A stretch of 64,000 bases of DNA, taken from NCBI RefSeq assembly GCF_001824475.1, contig NZ_MHXN01000003.1, positions 7,850 through 71,849 on the forward strand, written 5' to 3'. Below are positions 27,211 through 35,132 of the stretch, one piece after another. The position numbers were made by a program, and so were the translations under genes. This DNA comes from Phenylobacterium sp. RIFCSPHIGHO2_01_FULL_69_31. Its GTDB lineage: Bacteria; Pseudomonadota; Alphaproteobacteria; Caulobacterales; Caulobacteraceae. The notes beneath the pieces are model-generated. The model was not told where the DNA came from. It ran no database searches and saw only the letters and a program-made list of their open reading frames with translations. Position 1 is the stretch's first letter. Each line of letters opens with the position of its first letter.

Positions 27211-29280
27211 CTACTTCGCCGCCAGGTCGAACATTCCTAAGTCCACCTGCTCGTCCAGATAGCGGGAGATGAGGACCGTGCCGTCGGGAGCCAGCCCCAG
27301 GGCGCTGGAGGCGGTGGGAACCACGGCGATCCGGCGCGCCGGCCCCTCCCAGGGGTGCAGCCACACCGCCGGCGGCGCTTCTCGCCGGGCGCGCAGCACA
27401 TAGACGCCGTCGCGGCCCACCGTCCACGAGTCGCTGCCGGAGACGCTGACCTGCGGCCCCGGGCCGTCGAGCGGGCGAACCTGATCGCCCGTCGCCGCCC
27501 GGCCGAACAGCCGCCCGTCCGGCGCGATCTGAAGCTCGCGCACACCGGTGGCCGTCGTCGCCTGCGGCTGGCCCCCGCCCGCGGCGATCTTCATGACCCG
27601 GTAGCCCGCCGCGGTCCGCTGGACGTAGCGGATGCTGCCGTCCGGCGCCCAGACGGGGTCCAGCTTGTCCAGCCCATCCGTCGTGATCGCCCGCAGTTGC
27701 GAGCCGTCGCGGCGGACGGTGTAGAGCTCGGCCCGCCGTCCCTTCACCGCCACGAAAACCAGGCTGCGCCCGTCCGGCGACCACGACGGGCAGTGGACAT
27801 AGCTGCCGCCGATGTTCGTCAGCCGCACGGACTGGCCGTTCGGATAGGTCACCCAAAGCTCCGATCCGCCGTTCCGGTTCGAGGCATAGGCCACCGCCCC
27901 GTCCGCCGCGCCGACGGGGTCCCAGTCGCTGCCGGTGGCGTTCGTCACCGGCTGGGTCGTCCCGTCCGGCGACAGCGCCAGGATGTTGGTGCGGATGCGC
28001 GAGGCCTCGACGACCACCCGGTTGCGCCGGTCGATGGACATGCGGCTGAAGCTGAGCTGGCCGGCGCCCAGGCTGATGCGCGTCGGGGGTCGGTCGCGGG
28101 CCGTGTCCACGGTCCACAGGCCGAACTCCCCGCCTCGGTTCGACGAATAGAACAGGTGCCGCCCGTCGGCCGACCACACGTAGCCGGCCGCCTTCCAGCC
28201 GTCGGTGGTCAGGGCGCGCTCGCGCCCGGTCTTCAGGTCCTTGAGGAACAGGTCGTCGGCCCCGTGCAGCAGGCTGCGGCGGAAGGCGATGTAACGGCCG
28301 CCCGGTGAGGTACTGGGATCGCTGTCACCCAGGGTCTCCGCCGGCGGCGCGGTCAGGTCGCGGGCGGCGCCGGTGGTCAGGTCCACCGCACGGATCCGCC
28401 AGAGCTGCCCAGGCCCGGGGCGGTCACCGATAGCCACGGTGTTGTCGTCCAGCCAGGCCACCCGGGTGTAGGTCGAGGACTGGCAGCGCGCGGCCACCCG
28501 TTCCGGCCCCACCGGCGCCGGGGCCACCACCAGGCTGCACGCCCCGTCCGGATGGCTGCGGACGAACACGATCCGGTCGCCACGGGGCGACCAGGCCGGG
28601 CTGTGGTCGTCGTGCGGGTGGCTGGTCATCCGGACCGGCGTGCCCTGGTCCACGCCGCGGATGTAGAGGTCGCGCCCCACCGTGGAATCCGGCCGCTGCG
28701 CATAGACCAGCTGCTGCCCGTTGGGCGAGATCGCCGGGTGCGTCTCCATCCCTGTCTCGGAGGTCAGCGGATGGTAGGCGGCGGTGGTCCAGGTCACCGG
28801 GCGCGGCGACAGGGCCAGCACCAGCACGCCCACGGCTGCCACGAGAGCAACGCCCAGCGCGATGACGAGCCGCCGCCGCGGCGCGCGCGGGGCCGACGTC
28901 GGCGCCGGTGCCTCGTTCGCCGCCACCGGCCGCACGCCGGCCCCGGCCTGGAGGCGGTAGCCCACCGTCGGGATGGTATCGAGGCGGATCTGCGGGTTGT
29001 CGCCCAGCGCCTTGCGCAGGTGGGCCACGCAGCGGTTCAGGGCGCCCTCAGTGACGATGCGGCCTTCCCAGCAGAGGTCGATCAGCTCGTCGCGGCTGAC
29101 CGGATGGCCCTTGGCCCGCTGCAGCGCCACCAGGACCTTCATGACCCGCGGCTCCAGCGTCGTGACCTGCCCGCCGAACTCGACCTCCAGGGCCGAGGGA
29201 CGCACCAGGGTGCCGGCCAGGCTGAACGGCAGCTCCCGGGCCAGCGCCAGCTTCGGCCATAGCGCGACATGTTCGTTCAT
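27211..29280 (-). CDS. CadC-like one-component regulator with TolB-type beta-propeller
   Basis: A 689-residue membrane-bound regulator. N-terminal OmpR/PhoB-type winged helix (about 25-115; VTTLEPRVMKVLVALQ, SRDELIDLCW, AHLRKALGDNPQIRLDTIPTVGYRL), then a single membrane helix (about 138-157, RLVIALGVALVAAVGVLVLAL), then a periplasmic part made of repeated PD40/TolB strands (HPAISPNGQQLVYA, HSPAWSPRGDRIVFVR, CPSWSPDGRSLVFV). It would sense a periplasmic signal and bind DNA directly from the membrane. It is divergent from a TonB receptor, which is probably its target, and direct repeats with an 11-bp period lie ten bases from its start. Ends three bases from the mutase stop. Confidence 0.9.
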   Translation of the reverse strand: MNEHVALWPKLALARELPFSLAGTLVRPSALEVEFGGQVTTLEPRVMKVLVALQRAKGHPVSRDELIDLCWEGRIVTEGALNRCVAHLRKALGDNPQIRLDTIPTVGYRLQAGAGVRPVAANEAPAPTSAPRAPRRRLVIALGVALVAAVGVLVLALSPRPVTWTTAAYHPLTSETGMETHPAISPNGQQLVYAQRPDSTVGRDLYIRGVDQGTPVRMTSHPHDDHSPAWSPRGDRIVFVRSHPDGACSLVVAPAPVGPERVAARCQSSTYTRVAWLDDNTVAIGDRPGPGQLWRIRAVDLTTGAARDLTAPPAETLGDSDPSTSPGGRYIAFRRSLLHGADDLFLKDLKTGRERALTTDGWKAAGYVWSADGRHLFYSSNRGGEFGLWTVDTARDRPPTRISLGAGQLSFSRMSIDRRNRVVVEASRIRTNILALSPDGTTQPVTNATGSDWDPVGAADGAVAYASNRNGGSELWVTYPNGQSVRLTNIGGSYVHCPSWSPDGRSLVFVAVKGRRAELYTVRRDGSQLRAITTDGLDKLDPVWAPDGSIRYVQRTAAGYRVMKIAAGGGQPQATTATGVRELQIAPDGRLFGRAATGDQVRPLDGPGPQVSVSGSDSWTVGRDGVYVLRARREAPPAVWLHPWEGPARRIAVVPTASSALGLAPDGTVLISRYLDEQVDLGMFDLAAK

Positions 29281-29289
29281 CGCGAAACC

Positions 29290-29306
29290 ATCACGTAGAA
29301 ATCACG
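29290..29306. promoter_or_regulatory. 11-bp-period direct repeat in the CadC-like/TonB receptor gap
   Basis: ATCACG occurs at 29290-29295 and 29301-29306, one helical turn apart, the spacing favoured by OmpR/PhoB-type winged-helix proteins such as the regulator encoded next to it. Six-base units are short, so this could be chance. Confidence 0.35.
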
Positions 29307-29384
29307 CCCGCAGCCACGCCGTCCCCGCCGCAACATCTGACAAACCGCCCGGTCTGAACAGTCAGGTTCGCCGGGATTACAACG

Positions 29385-31292
29385 ATGTCACGCATCACCC
29401 GTCCGCTCTTCCTCGCCCTGGCGGCCGTCACGCCCGCCGCGGCCCAGGACAGCGCGGTGAAGTCCGCCGCCGACGCCTTCGGCGAGCGCGTGGGGATCGA
29501 ACAGCTCGGCCTCTACAGCGAGGGTCAGGTGCGCGGCTTCGACCTCGGCGCCTCGGGCGCCTACCGGATCGAGGACGCCTACTTCAGCCGGGCCTCCCCC
29601 CTGAACGACCCGGTGCTGGCGGGCGTGGGCGTCCGCGTGGGGGTCAACGCGGCGCGCCTGGCCTATCCCGCGCCGTCGGGCGTGGTGAACTATCGCCTGC
29701 GCGAGGCGGGCCCGGTGAACCAGTTCAGCCTGGGCGCCGGCCTGCGCGACTTCGGCACGCGGACCATCGAGGGTAACGGCTCCTGGAAAAGCGAGGACGA
29801 CCGGTTCAGCCTGACCGGCGGCTTCGTCGCCCGGCCCCTGGTCCGCTGGGCGCCCGGCACCGAGGGCGAGGCCGTGGATGTCGGCGTGGTCGGCGCCTGG
29901 CGGGTCTCGCCCGGCCAGAGGATCCGCGCCTTCGTCAGCCACTACGCGCGGAACTACGACGGCGACTACGCCATGAAGGCGGCAGACGGCGCCGTGCCGC
30001 CGAACCCGCGGGCGGTGCACAACTATGGCCCCGACTGGGCGCGGGTGGAGGCGGCCAACACCAACCTGGGCGTCCTCTACGACGGCGCGTTCGGCGACTG
30101 GTCGGTGAACCTGTCGGCCTTCCGCTCGATCTTCGACAACGACCGCGCCGACTTCACGGTGGTCGAGACGCGGGCCGACGGCTCGGTGCGAGGCAAGACC
30201 CTGGTCAATCCGGGACGCACCAACGTGTCCGACAGCGCCGAGGCGCGGGTCAGCCGCGTGGTCCGCACGGGCGAGCTCAGCCACCTCTTCAGCATCTCGG
30301 CCCGCGGCCGGCGTAGCGAGGTGGACCTGGCCTCCAGCCTCGCCGTCGACATCGGCGCCTACACCCTGGCCGGCAAGCCGCCACCCAGCGCCGAGCCCCG
30401 CTGGTCCGGCGCCCGGGGCCTGGACGTGGTGGAGCAGGTCACCGGCTCGGTGGGCTATGGCCTGGCCTGGGGCGACCGGCTGCAGCTGCGCCTGGGCGCC
30501 CACCGCACCCGCTACGACAAGACCGTCGACACGGTGAGCGGCGCCCGGACCCGCGGGGTCAGCGAGACCACCCTCTACAACGCCTCGGCCATCGTCAGCA
30601 TCACGCCACGCACCGCGGTGTTCGGCAGCTGGGTGACCGGCCTGGAGGAATCCGGCGTCGCCCCCCAGTCGGCTGCCAACCGCAACGAGGTGCTGCCCCC
30701 CGTCGAGGCCGAGCAGTTCGAGCTGGGCGTGCGCCACGCCCTGACCCCGGACCTGACGCTCATCGGCGCGGTCTTCGACGTCTCCAAGCCCACCACCGGC
30801 TTCCGCGCCGACGGCGCCTTCGACCTGGTGGGCCGCGTCCGCCATCGCGGGATCGAGGGGTCGCTGGCGGGCAAGCTGGACGAGAAGACCAGCATCGTCC
30901 TGGGCGCCGTGGTGTTCGAGCCCGAGGTCACCGGCCCGCTGGTGGACGCCGGCGTGGTCGGATCGCGCGCCGCCGGCATCTCGACCACCGTGGTCAACGC
31001 CAGCGTCGAGCGCGAACTCGCCGCCGGCTGGTCCGTGGACGCCCAGTTCACCTACTGGGGCGAGCGGTGGGCGGACAGCGGCAACACGTTCAAGACCCCC
31101 GCCGCGCCCCTGCTCAACATCGGGGCCCGCCGGCGCTTCGAGCTGGCCGGCCGGCCGGCGCAGTTCCGGGTCCTGGCCTCGAACATCACCGCCGAGGGCG
31201 GCTACTGGGCCTCGCCCTCCAGCCTCCTGTGGCCCATCGCGCCGCGCACGGTGAGGGCCATGCTGACCCTCACCTTCGGCCCGAAGGGCTAG
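29385..31292 (+). CDS. Compact TonB-dependent receptor
   Basis: A 635-residue outer-membrane receptor with a signal peptide (about 1-20). The plug domain is short and divergent (about 30-115): FGERVGIEQLGLYSEGQVRGFDLGASGAYRIEDAYF, here quoted in parts (VGIEQLGLYSEGQVRGFDL), lacks the usual LRGPQG element and instead reads as a simplified plug ending in SGVVNYRLREAG. The rest is barrel with typical strands and ends LTLTFGPKG, slightly past the normal terminal aromatic residue. No TonB box is obvious. Divergent from the CadC-like regulator and convergent (4-bp overlap) with the copper monooxygenase lipoprotein. A metal or small-molecule ligand is possible; no direct evidence. Confidence 0.8.
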   Translation: MSRITRPLFLALAAVTPAAAQDSAVKSAADAFGERVGIEQLGLYSEGQVRGFDLGASGAYRIEDAYFSRASPLNDPVLAGVGVRVGVNAARLAYPAPSGVVNYRLREAGPVNQFSLGAGLRDFGTRTIEGNGSWKSEDDRFSLTGGFVARPLVRWAPGTEGEAVDVGVVGAWRVSPGQRIRAFVSHYARNYDGDYAMKAADGAVPPNPRAVHNYGPDWARVEAANTNLGVLYDGAFGDWSVNLSAFRSIFDNDRADFTVVETRADGSVRGKTLVNPGRTNVSDSAEARVSRVVRTGELSHLFSISARGRRSEVDLASSLAVDIGAYTLAGKPPPSAEPRWSGARGLDVVEQVTGSVGYGLAWGDRLQLRLGAHRTRYDKTVDTVSGARTRGVSETTLYNASAIVSITPRTAVFGSWVTGLEESGVAPQSAANRNEVLPPVEAEQFELGVRHALTPDLTLIGAVFDVSKPTTGFRADGAFDLVGRVRHRGIEGSLAGKLDEKTSIVLGAVVFEPEVTGPLVDAGVVGSRAAGISTTVVNASVERELAAGWSVDAQFTYWGERWADSGNTFKTPAAPLLNIGARRRFELAGRPAQFRVLASNITAEGGYWASPSSLLWPIAPRTVRAMLTLTFGPKG

Positions 31293-33295
31293 CGGCCGCC
31301 CGTCGGCCGGGCCGGCGCGTTGCTGGCCTCGGCGGAGCCGCGGCGGCGGCCGGGAAGGAGGGCCTGGGCCGCCGCCAGCTCGGCCTTGTCCAGCGCGCCG
31401 TCCTTGCTGGTGTCGATGCGGTCGAAGTAGGTGGCGATCATCGAGCCGAGCTGGCCCTTGGCCTCGGCCTTCTGCAGCTTGCCGTCCAGGTTGTCGTCCA
31501 TCATCCCCATCAGGCGGGTCGGCGCGAACCGGGCGTCGCTGTCCACCTGCTTCGCCGCCGTCTCGTCCAGCCAGCGGAACGACAGCTGGGTGAACAGCAT
31601 CTCCTCGTGGCTCTGCTCGCCCCAGGTGACCTTGATGGTCGGGTCGGGGTTGGCCGGGTTCCGCTTGGAGTTGTCGTAGACGTAGTTGGCGATGATCCGC
31701 GAGCCCGCCGGGATCTTCACCGGCTTTTCGAACGTGTAGGCCCGCTGCCAGTTGAAGTCGTAGCGCGGCATGCTCAGCAGCAGCGTCTTCTTCCCATCCG
31801 GCGTCTGCAGCCACAGGTCGTTGGCGTAGGCGCGGTAGTGGGCGTGCGGGAAGGCCGAATAGAGCAGCGCGTCGTTGGGGAACTCCACATAGGCCACTTC
31901 CTTGTGGCGGCCGCTGTTGGCGGCGATCGTGATGGTGGGGTCGATCACCACCACGCTGCGCATCATCAGCTCCGGCGGCTTGTCGTAGAAATAGACCCCG
32001 ATCTTGGAGTTATCGACCGCCTCCTTGCCATAGGGCGTGTAGTGCATCTGGAAGCCGATGGCCCCGCCCGGCGGCAGATAGCTGCCCACGTTCGACGCAT
32101 AGATGTTCGACTCCGCGCCAACGGCATAGCCGCCCACCGAGCCCTTCCACCGGGTCTCCGACGACTGGCCGTTGGCCGGCATCTCGCTCATCCAGCCGGT
32201 GAGGACGTGGTGCACCGACTGGCGGTCGCCCGGCTTCACCGTCGTGGCGCGGATCCACTTGCCCTCGGTCAGGGTGTTTGCAATCGCCGGCCGCTGATAG
32301 TCCACGATGCCGGAGGCCGGCACTTTGAACGCCGGGATGTCGATCACCATGTCCGGCTTGCCCAGCGGCCACTCGGCGGCCACGTGCTTCACCGCGCCCA
32401 GCGGGTCGGTCCCCTCGCCGCGCGGCGCCCCGGCCTCGATCCAGTGGACCAGCGTCTTGATCTCCGCCGGCGACAGGTTCTTGTCGTCCGAGAATTTCCC
32501 CACATGCGGATCGGCGTTGTACGGCGGCATCCGGTCGGTGCGGATCACCTCGCGGATCATGGGCGAGAAGCCCTTGACCATCTCGTAGTTGGTCATGGCG
32601 AAGGGGCCGATGCCGCCCTCCTGGTGGCAGGCCACGCACTTGGCCTCCAGGATCGGCGCCACGTCCTTCACATAGGTCAGCTTCGCCCCCGCCCCGCGCT
32701 CGGGGAACGCGATCGGCGCGCCCGTCAGCGCCGCGGTCGAGGCCGGGATCGGCTGGCCGGCCGCCAGGGCGTCCAGCGCCGGGCCCACGCCGGCCACCGG
32801 ACCGCGATAGACGACCTGCCAGGTCTTGGGGTTGATCACGAACGCCTCGGCCGAGCGGGTGACCCCCAGGCCCTCGCCCACCAGCTGGTTCACGTCCATG
32901 AGGATCGGCAGCTCGAAACCCACCTTCCCCGCCTCGGCCAGGATCGCCTCGCGGCGGTCCTTCAGGCTGGAGTTCAGCAGCCTGAACTCCACGCCCTTGG
33001 CGCCGTAGGACGCGGCCAGCGCCTTCAGCGCCGGCGCCGCCGCGCGGATCGCCGCATCGCCGTTCGCCTGGGTCACGATCACCACCGCGGGCGCGTCCGA
33101 CAGCCGGTACAGCTCGTGCGCCTCCAGGCCCGCGTCCACCAGCATGAAGTTGTCCACGTTCGCCGGCGCCGAGGCTGAGGCGCTGATCGCCGACCCCTGC
33201 GCCATCGCGCTGGGAGCGGTCGTGTCGGTGGCGCAACTCGAAAGCAGGGCGGTGGAGGCCAGGAGGGCCAGGACGCCATAGCGGGCGGTGCTCAT
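31289..33295 (-). CDS. Redoxin-cytochrome c-copper monooxygenase-EF-hand lipoprotein
   Basis: About 668 residues. I start at 33295, where a lipoprotein signal begins (lipobox LLSSC, Cys about residue 20); the frame runs on to 33610 without a family-like sequence. Domains in order: a redoxin-like fold (about 45-165) without a CxxC; a single-heme cytochrome c region with CVACH at 220-224 and distal Met candidates in the following loop; a PHM/DBM-type copper type II monooxygenase domain (about 290-585) with HH at 362-363, His418 in QMHYTP, HAH at 484-486 and Met566 in EEM, which cover all six expected copper ligands; and two EF-hand loops (DDNLDGKLQKAE, DTSKDGALDKAE) at about 590-650. Lipid-anchored in the periplasm. 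Substrate unknown. Convergent with the TonB receptor. Confidence 0.82.
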   Translation of the reverse strand: MSTARYGVLALLASTALLSSCATDTTAPSAMAQGSAISASASAPANVDNFMLVDAGLEAHELYRLSDAPAVVIVTQANGDAAIRAAAPALKALAASYGAKGVEFRLLNSSLKDRREAILAEAGKVGFELPILMDVNQLVGEGLGVTRSAEAFVINPKTWQVVYRGPVAGVGPALDALAAGQPIPASTAALTGAPIAFPERGAGAKLTYVKDVAPILEAKCVACHQEGGIGPFAMTNYEMVKGFSPMIREVIRTDRMPPYNADPHVGKFSDDKNLSPAEIKTLVHWIEAGAPRGEGTDPLGAVKHVAAEWPLGKPDMVIDIPAFKVPASGIVDYQRPAIANTLTEGKWIRATTVKPGDRQSVHHVLTGWMSEMPANGQSSETRWKGSVGGYAVGAESNIYASNVGSYLPPGGAIGFQMHYTPYGKEAVDNSKIGVYFYDKPPELMMRSVVVIDPTITIAANSGRHKEVAYVEFPNDALLYSAFPHAHYRAYANDLWLQTPDGKKTLLLSMPRYDFNWQRAYTFEKPVKIPAGSRIIANYVYDNSKRNPANPDPTIKVTWGEQSHEEMLFTQLSFRWLDETAAKQVDSDARFAPTRLMGMMDDNLDGKLQKAEAKGQLGSMIATYFDRIDTSKDGALDKAELAAAQALLPGRRRGSAEASNAPARPTGGR

Positions 33296-33629
33296 GAGTT
33301 GTCCCCCAAACGAATTTTCTGAGCCGGTCCAGCCGGCATAGTTGAACGCCCCGTCACTTTCCGGGCCCAACATTACGCCAATATTTCGAAAGCCCGGGAT
33401 GCCCCGAACGCGGCGCCCGTGTCGGCGTCGGCGCCACGGACCACGGACGCCCCTCCTCTCCCCCACGCGAAGAGAGAGGGGAGAGGAATCAAAGTTAGCG
33501 ACCCATCCGTCTGCGACCCCGGAAGACCCGCTTGTCGGCCATCGACGAACGTCCGCTGTCTGGCTCACCAAGAGAGACCGCCTTCGACCCTTAGCGGTCG
33601 GGTTCCACAACCGCCTTCCTAGAATCTCC
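33296..33629. other. Non-coding gap with a pyrimidine-rich inverted repeat
   Basis: No gene is supported. CCTCTCCCC at 33455-33463 pairs with GGGGAGAGG at 33478-33486 around a 14-base loop, and the flank CCCCTCCTCTCCCC resembles the element at 34530-34658 and the loop at 23603-23616. The first 80 bases should hold the promoter of the copper monooxygenase gene; I see no clear -35/-10 pair. Confidence 0.4.
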
Positions 33630-33968
33630 CTAGTCGGATGCGCGAGCGCGGACGACCTTGCCGGTGGCCTTGTCCACCGTGATGATCGGCCCGCCCGTGC
33701 CCGTCACTCCCCAAGGGGGCGGCGGAGGGAAGTGCACTTCCCACTGTCCTCGAACATCAGCGATCCGAGCTGGTCGCGCAGTTCTTTCCCGAAGGCGAGG
33801 CAGGCGTTCCGCATAGGCGCGTGCGACGGATACTGCCCTCACCTCGTCCGGATGAGATGGCACACGGGTCTGCACTGATCCGTCTTGTAGATAGAGGAGA
33901 GCCAGGACGGGCAGAAGGATGGCCACGGCGACCAGCGCCAAGAGCTTGCCGTTTAGCGCTGGGGCCAT
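33630..33968 (-). CDS. Small membrane-anchored protein, PepSY/NTF2-immunity-like tail
   Basis: A 112-residue protein with one N-terminal membrane segment (LLALVAVAILLPVLALLYL, about 9-27) and a periplasmic part ending GQWEVHFPPPPPWGVTGTGG then PIITVDKATGKVVRARA. The 'WxVxF ... GGxxITVDKATGKV' ending looks like a PepSY or similar small alpha/beta module, where a final strand pair follows a proline-rich loop. No catalytic residues. It stands alone between two poorly populated stretches, and competing frames overlap it on both strands, so I am not certain it is expressed. No function is proposed. Confidence 0.5.
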   Translation of the reverse strand: MAPALNGKLLALVAVAILLPVLALLYLQDGSVQTRVPSHPDEVRAVSVARAYAERLPRLRERTARPARIADVRGQWEVHFPPPPPWGVTGTGGPIITVDKATGKVVRARASD

Positions 33969-34115
33969 CTGGGCTTCCGGAGTGACTGAGCTTCAGCTTA
34001 GTGGGCTCAGAGTCCGCAATCCACCCCGCGCAGCCATTCCTCAGGTCCGCTTCCGCGGCGACACACCTGCCCCCCGCCAACATGCGGATCGTCGCCGGCC
34101 AGGTTGCCCTGACCG

Positions 34116-34484
34116 TCAGCCGTTCCCCAGCATCACCAGGTTGCCCTCGCTGTCGCGGAACAGGGCATAGCGCTCGCCCGGCCGCCAGGGCGCGTCCTGG
34201 GGGCCTTGCGTGAACACCACGCCCTTGGCGCCCAGCGCGGCGAAGCTGTCGTCCACGTCATCGGAGATCAGGATCAGGTCCGGCTCGTCCGACGGCAGAT
34301 CGTCGGGCCGCCGCGTGAAGACGATCCGCGTCTCAGCCTCGCCGACCGACAGCTCGATCCAGCGGAAGCCCTCGCCATAGGGCTCGTCCGCCGCGACGGT
34401 CAGGCCCAGCCTGTCGCGCCAGAATTCAAGGGCTCGGTCCTGGTCGCGCACCGGCAGATTGGCGAATTTCACGTGCCGCAGCAT
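34116..34484 (-). CDS. VOC/glyoxalase-family protein
   Basis: A 122-residue single-chain VOC protein: MLRHVKFANLPVRDQDRALEFWRDRLGLTV opens the first beta-alpha-beta-beta-beta unit (here given as KFANLPVRDQDRALEFWRDR) and YALFRDSEGNLVMLG closes the second. The metal-ligand positions usually His/Glu are only partly kept (His4, Glu near the C-terminus replaced by Met or Leu in NLVMLG), so it may be a non-enzymatic or divergent member, such as a bleomycin-resistance-like binding protein. Cytoplasmic. Single gene. A palindromic repeat element lies 45 bp upstream, beyond its presumed promoter. Confidence 0.85.
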   Translation of the reverse strand: MLRHVKFANLPVRDQDRALEFWRDRLGLTVAADEPYGEGFRWIELSVGEAETRIVFTRRPDDLPSDEPDLILISDDVDDSFAALGAKGVVFTQGPQDAPWRPGERYALFRDSEGNLVMLGNG

Positions 34485-34529
34485 GGCCCGATCCTAGAGG
34501 CTGCCAGGAACTGAGGCGATCCTTGGCAT

Positions 34530-34658
34530 CTCCTCACCCGGAGGGGGAGGGGGACCGCCCGCAGGGCGGTGGAGGGGGAACGCTCCATCCGCCGAGCTCG
34601 TGGCAAAGCCCCCTCCACCATGCTGCGCATGGTCCCCCTCCCCCTACGGGTGAGGAGA
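34530..34658. repeat. Palindromic dispersed-repeat element of about 130 bp
   Basis: The ends CTCCTCACCCG (34530-34540) and CGGGTGAGGAG (34648-34658) are exact mirrors, and inner blocks also pair (GGAGGGGGAGGGGGACC with GGTCCCCCTCCCCC, and GGTGGAGGGGG with CCCCCTCCACC). The whole can fold into a long cruciform or RNA hairpin. This style, with 'ACCCGGAGGGGGAGGGGGACC', is of the REP/MITE-like kind common in alphaproteobacterial intergenic DNA. It encodes nothing; short frames inside it are not genes. Confidence 0.75.
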
Positions 34659-34719
34659 AGGAGCCAGGAAGCCGGCCCGCCAGTCCCCAAGAGCCTCCAG
34701 ATCCAGGCTCCAGACACGG

Positions 34720-34756
34720 AAACGCCCTCCCCGGGTGCTAACTAGGGAGGGCGTTT
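34720..34756. terminator. Perfect 12-bp hairpin, probable bidirectional terminator
   Basis: AAACGCCCTCCC (34720-34731) pairs exactly with GGGAGGGCGTTT (34745-34756) around a 13-base loop. The A/T ends give a short U tract on either strand. No gene ends nearby on the plus strand, so it may finish an untranslated or unrecognised transcript. Confidence 0.55.
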
Positions 34757-35132
34757 GGCATCGGCCCAAAGGCGTCAGCCTCCCGTCTGCGCCTTCCCAC
34801 CAGGCGCGGCGACGATCGTTTGGGTCGAGGCTTGAGCAGCCGATCGCCCCAAATTTCATCAGCTCTATGGTTAAGCCTGATCACATCCGCGCCACATGGT
34901 CCACCCCTCTACGCCTGCCAGGCGAATACCTGGGCTTTACCTGCGCGCCTTTTCAACTCGCAGGCGAATCAGCGGGGTTGAGGCTCGGACGACCCACCGG
35001 CCTTTCTGGCGCATCCGTCAGTTTTCACCGCGACGGCGGTGACACGCGCGCGCCCCACAACCCCCCTAGACTGACCTTACGGACGGAGAAGAACCTGCGG
35101 GGAAAGAACGCCTAGCCTCGCGAGGAAAGACC
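34757..35132. other. Gene-free leader region before the thiolase operon
   Basis: No gene or RNA gene is recognised in this 376-bp stretch. It must contain the thiolase promoter. AGGCGAAT occurs twice (about 34919 and 34962). The thiolase ribosome site GAGGAAAG sits inside a small palindrome CCTCGCGAGG (about 35115-35124), which could mask the site. The pieces I tried as tRNA or known riboswitch did not fit. Confidence 0.4.

Noticed and set aside
29388..31814. An 808-codon minus-strand open frame over the TonB receptor
   Set aside because: Shadow of the receptor and lipoprotein genes; no family-like sequence.
34757..35132. Possible tRNA or riboswitch in the long gap before the thiolase
   Set aside because: No cloverleaf, T-loop or CCA-type end could be built, and no known riboswitch core was seen.
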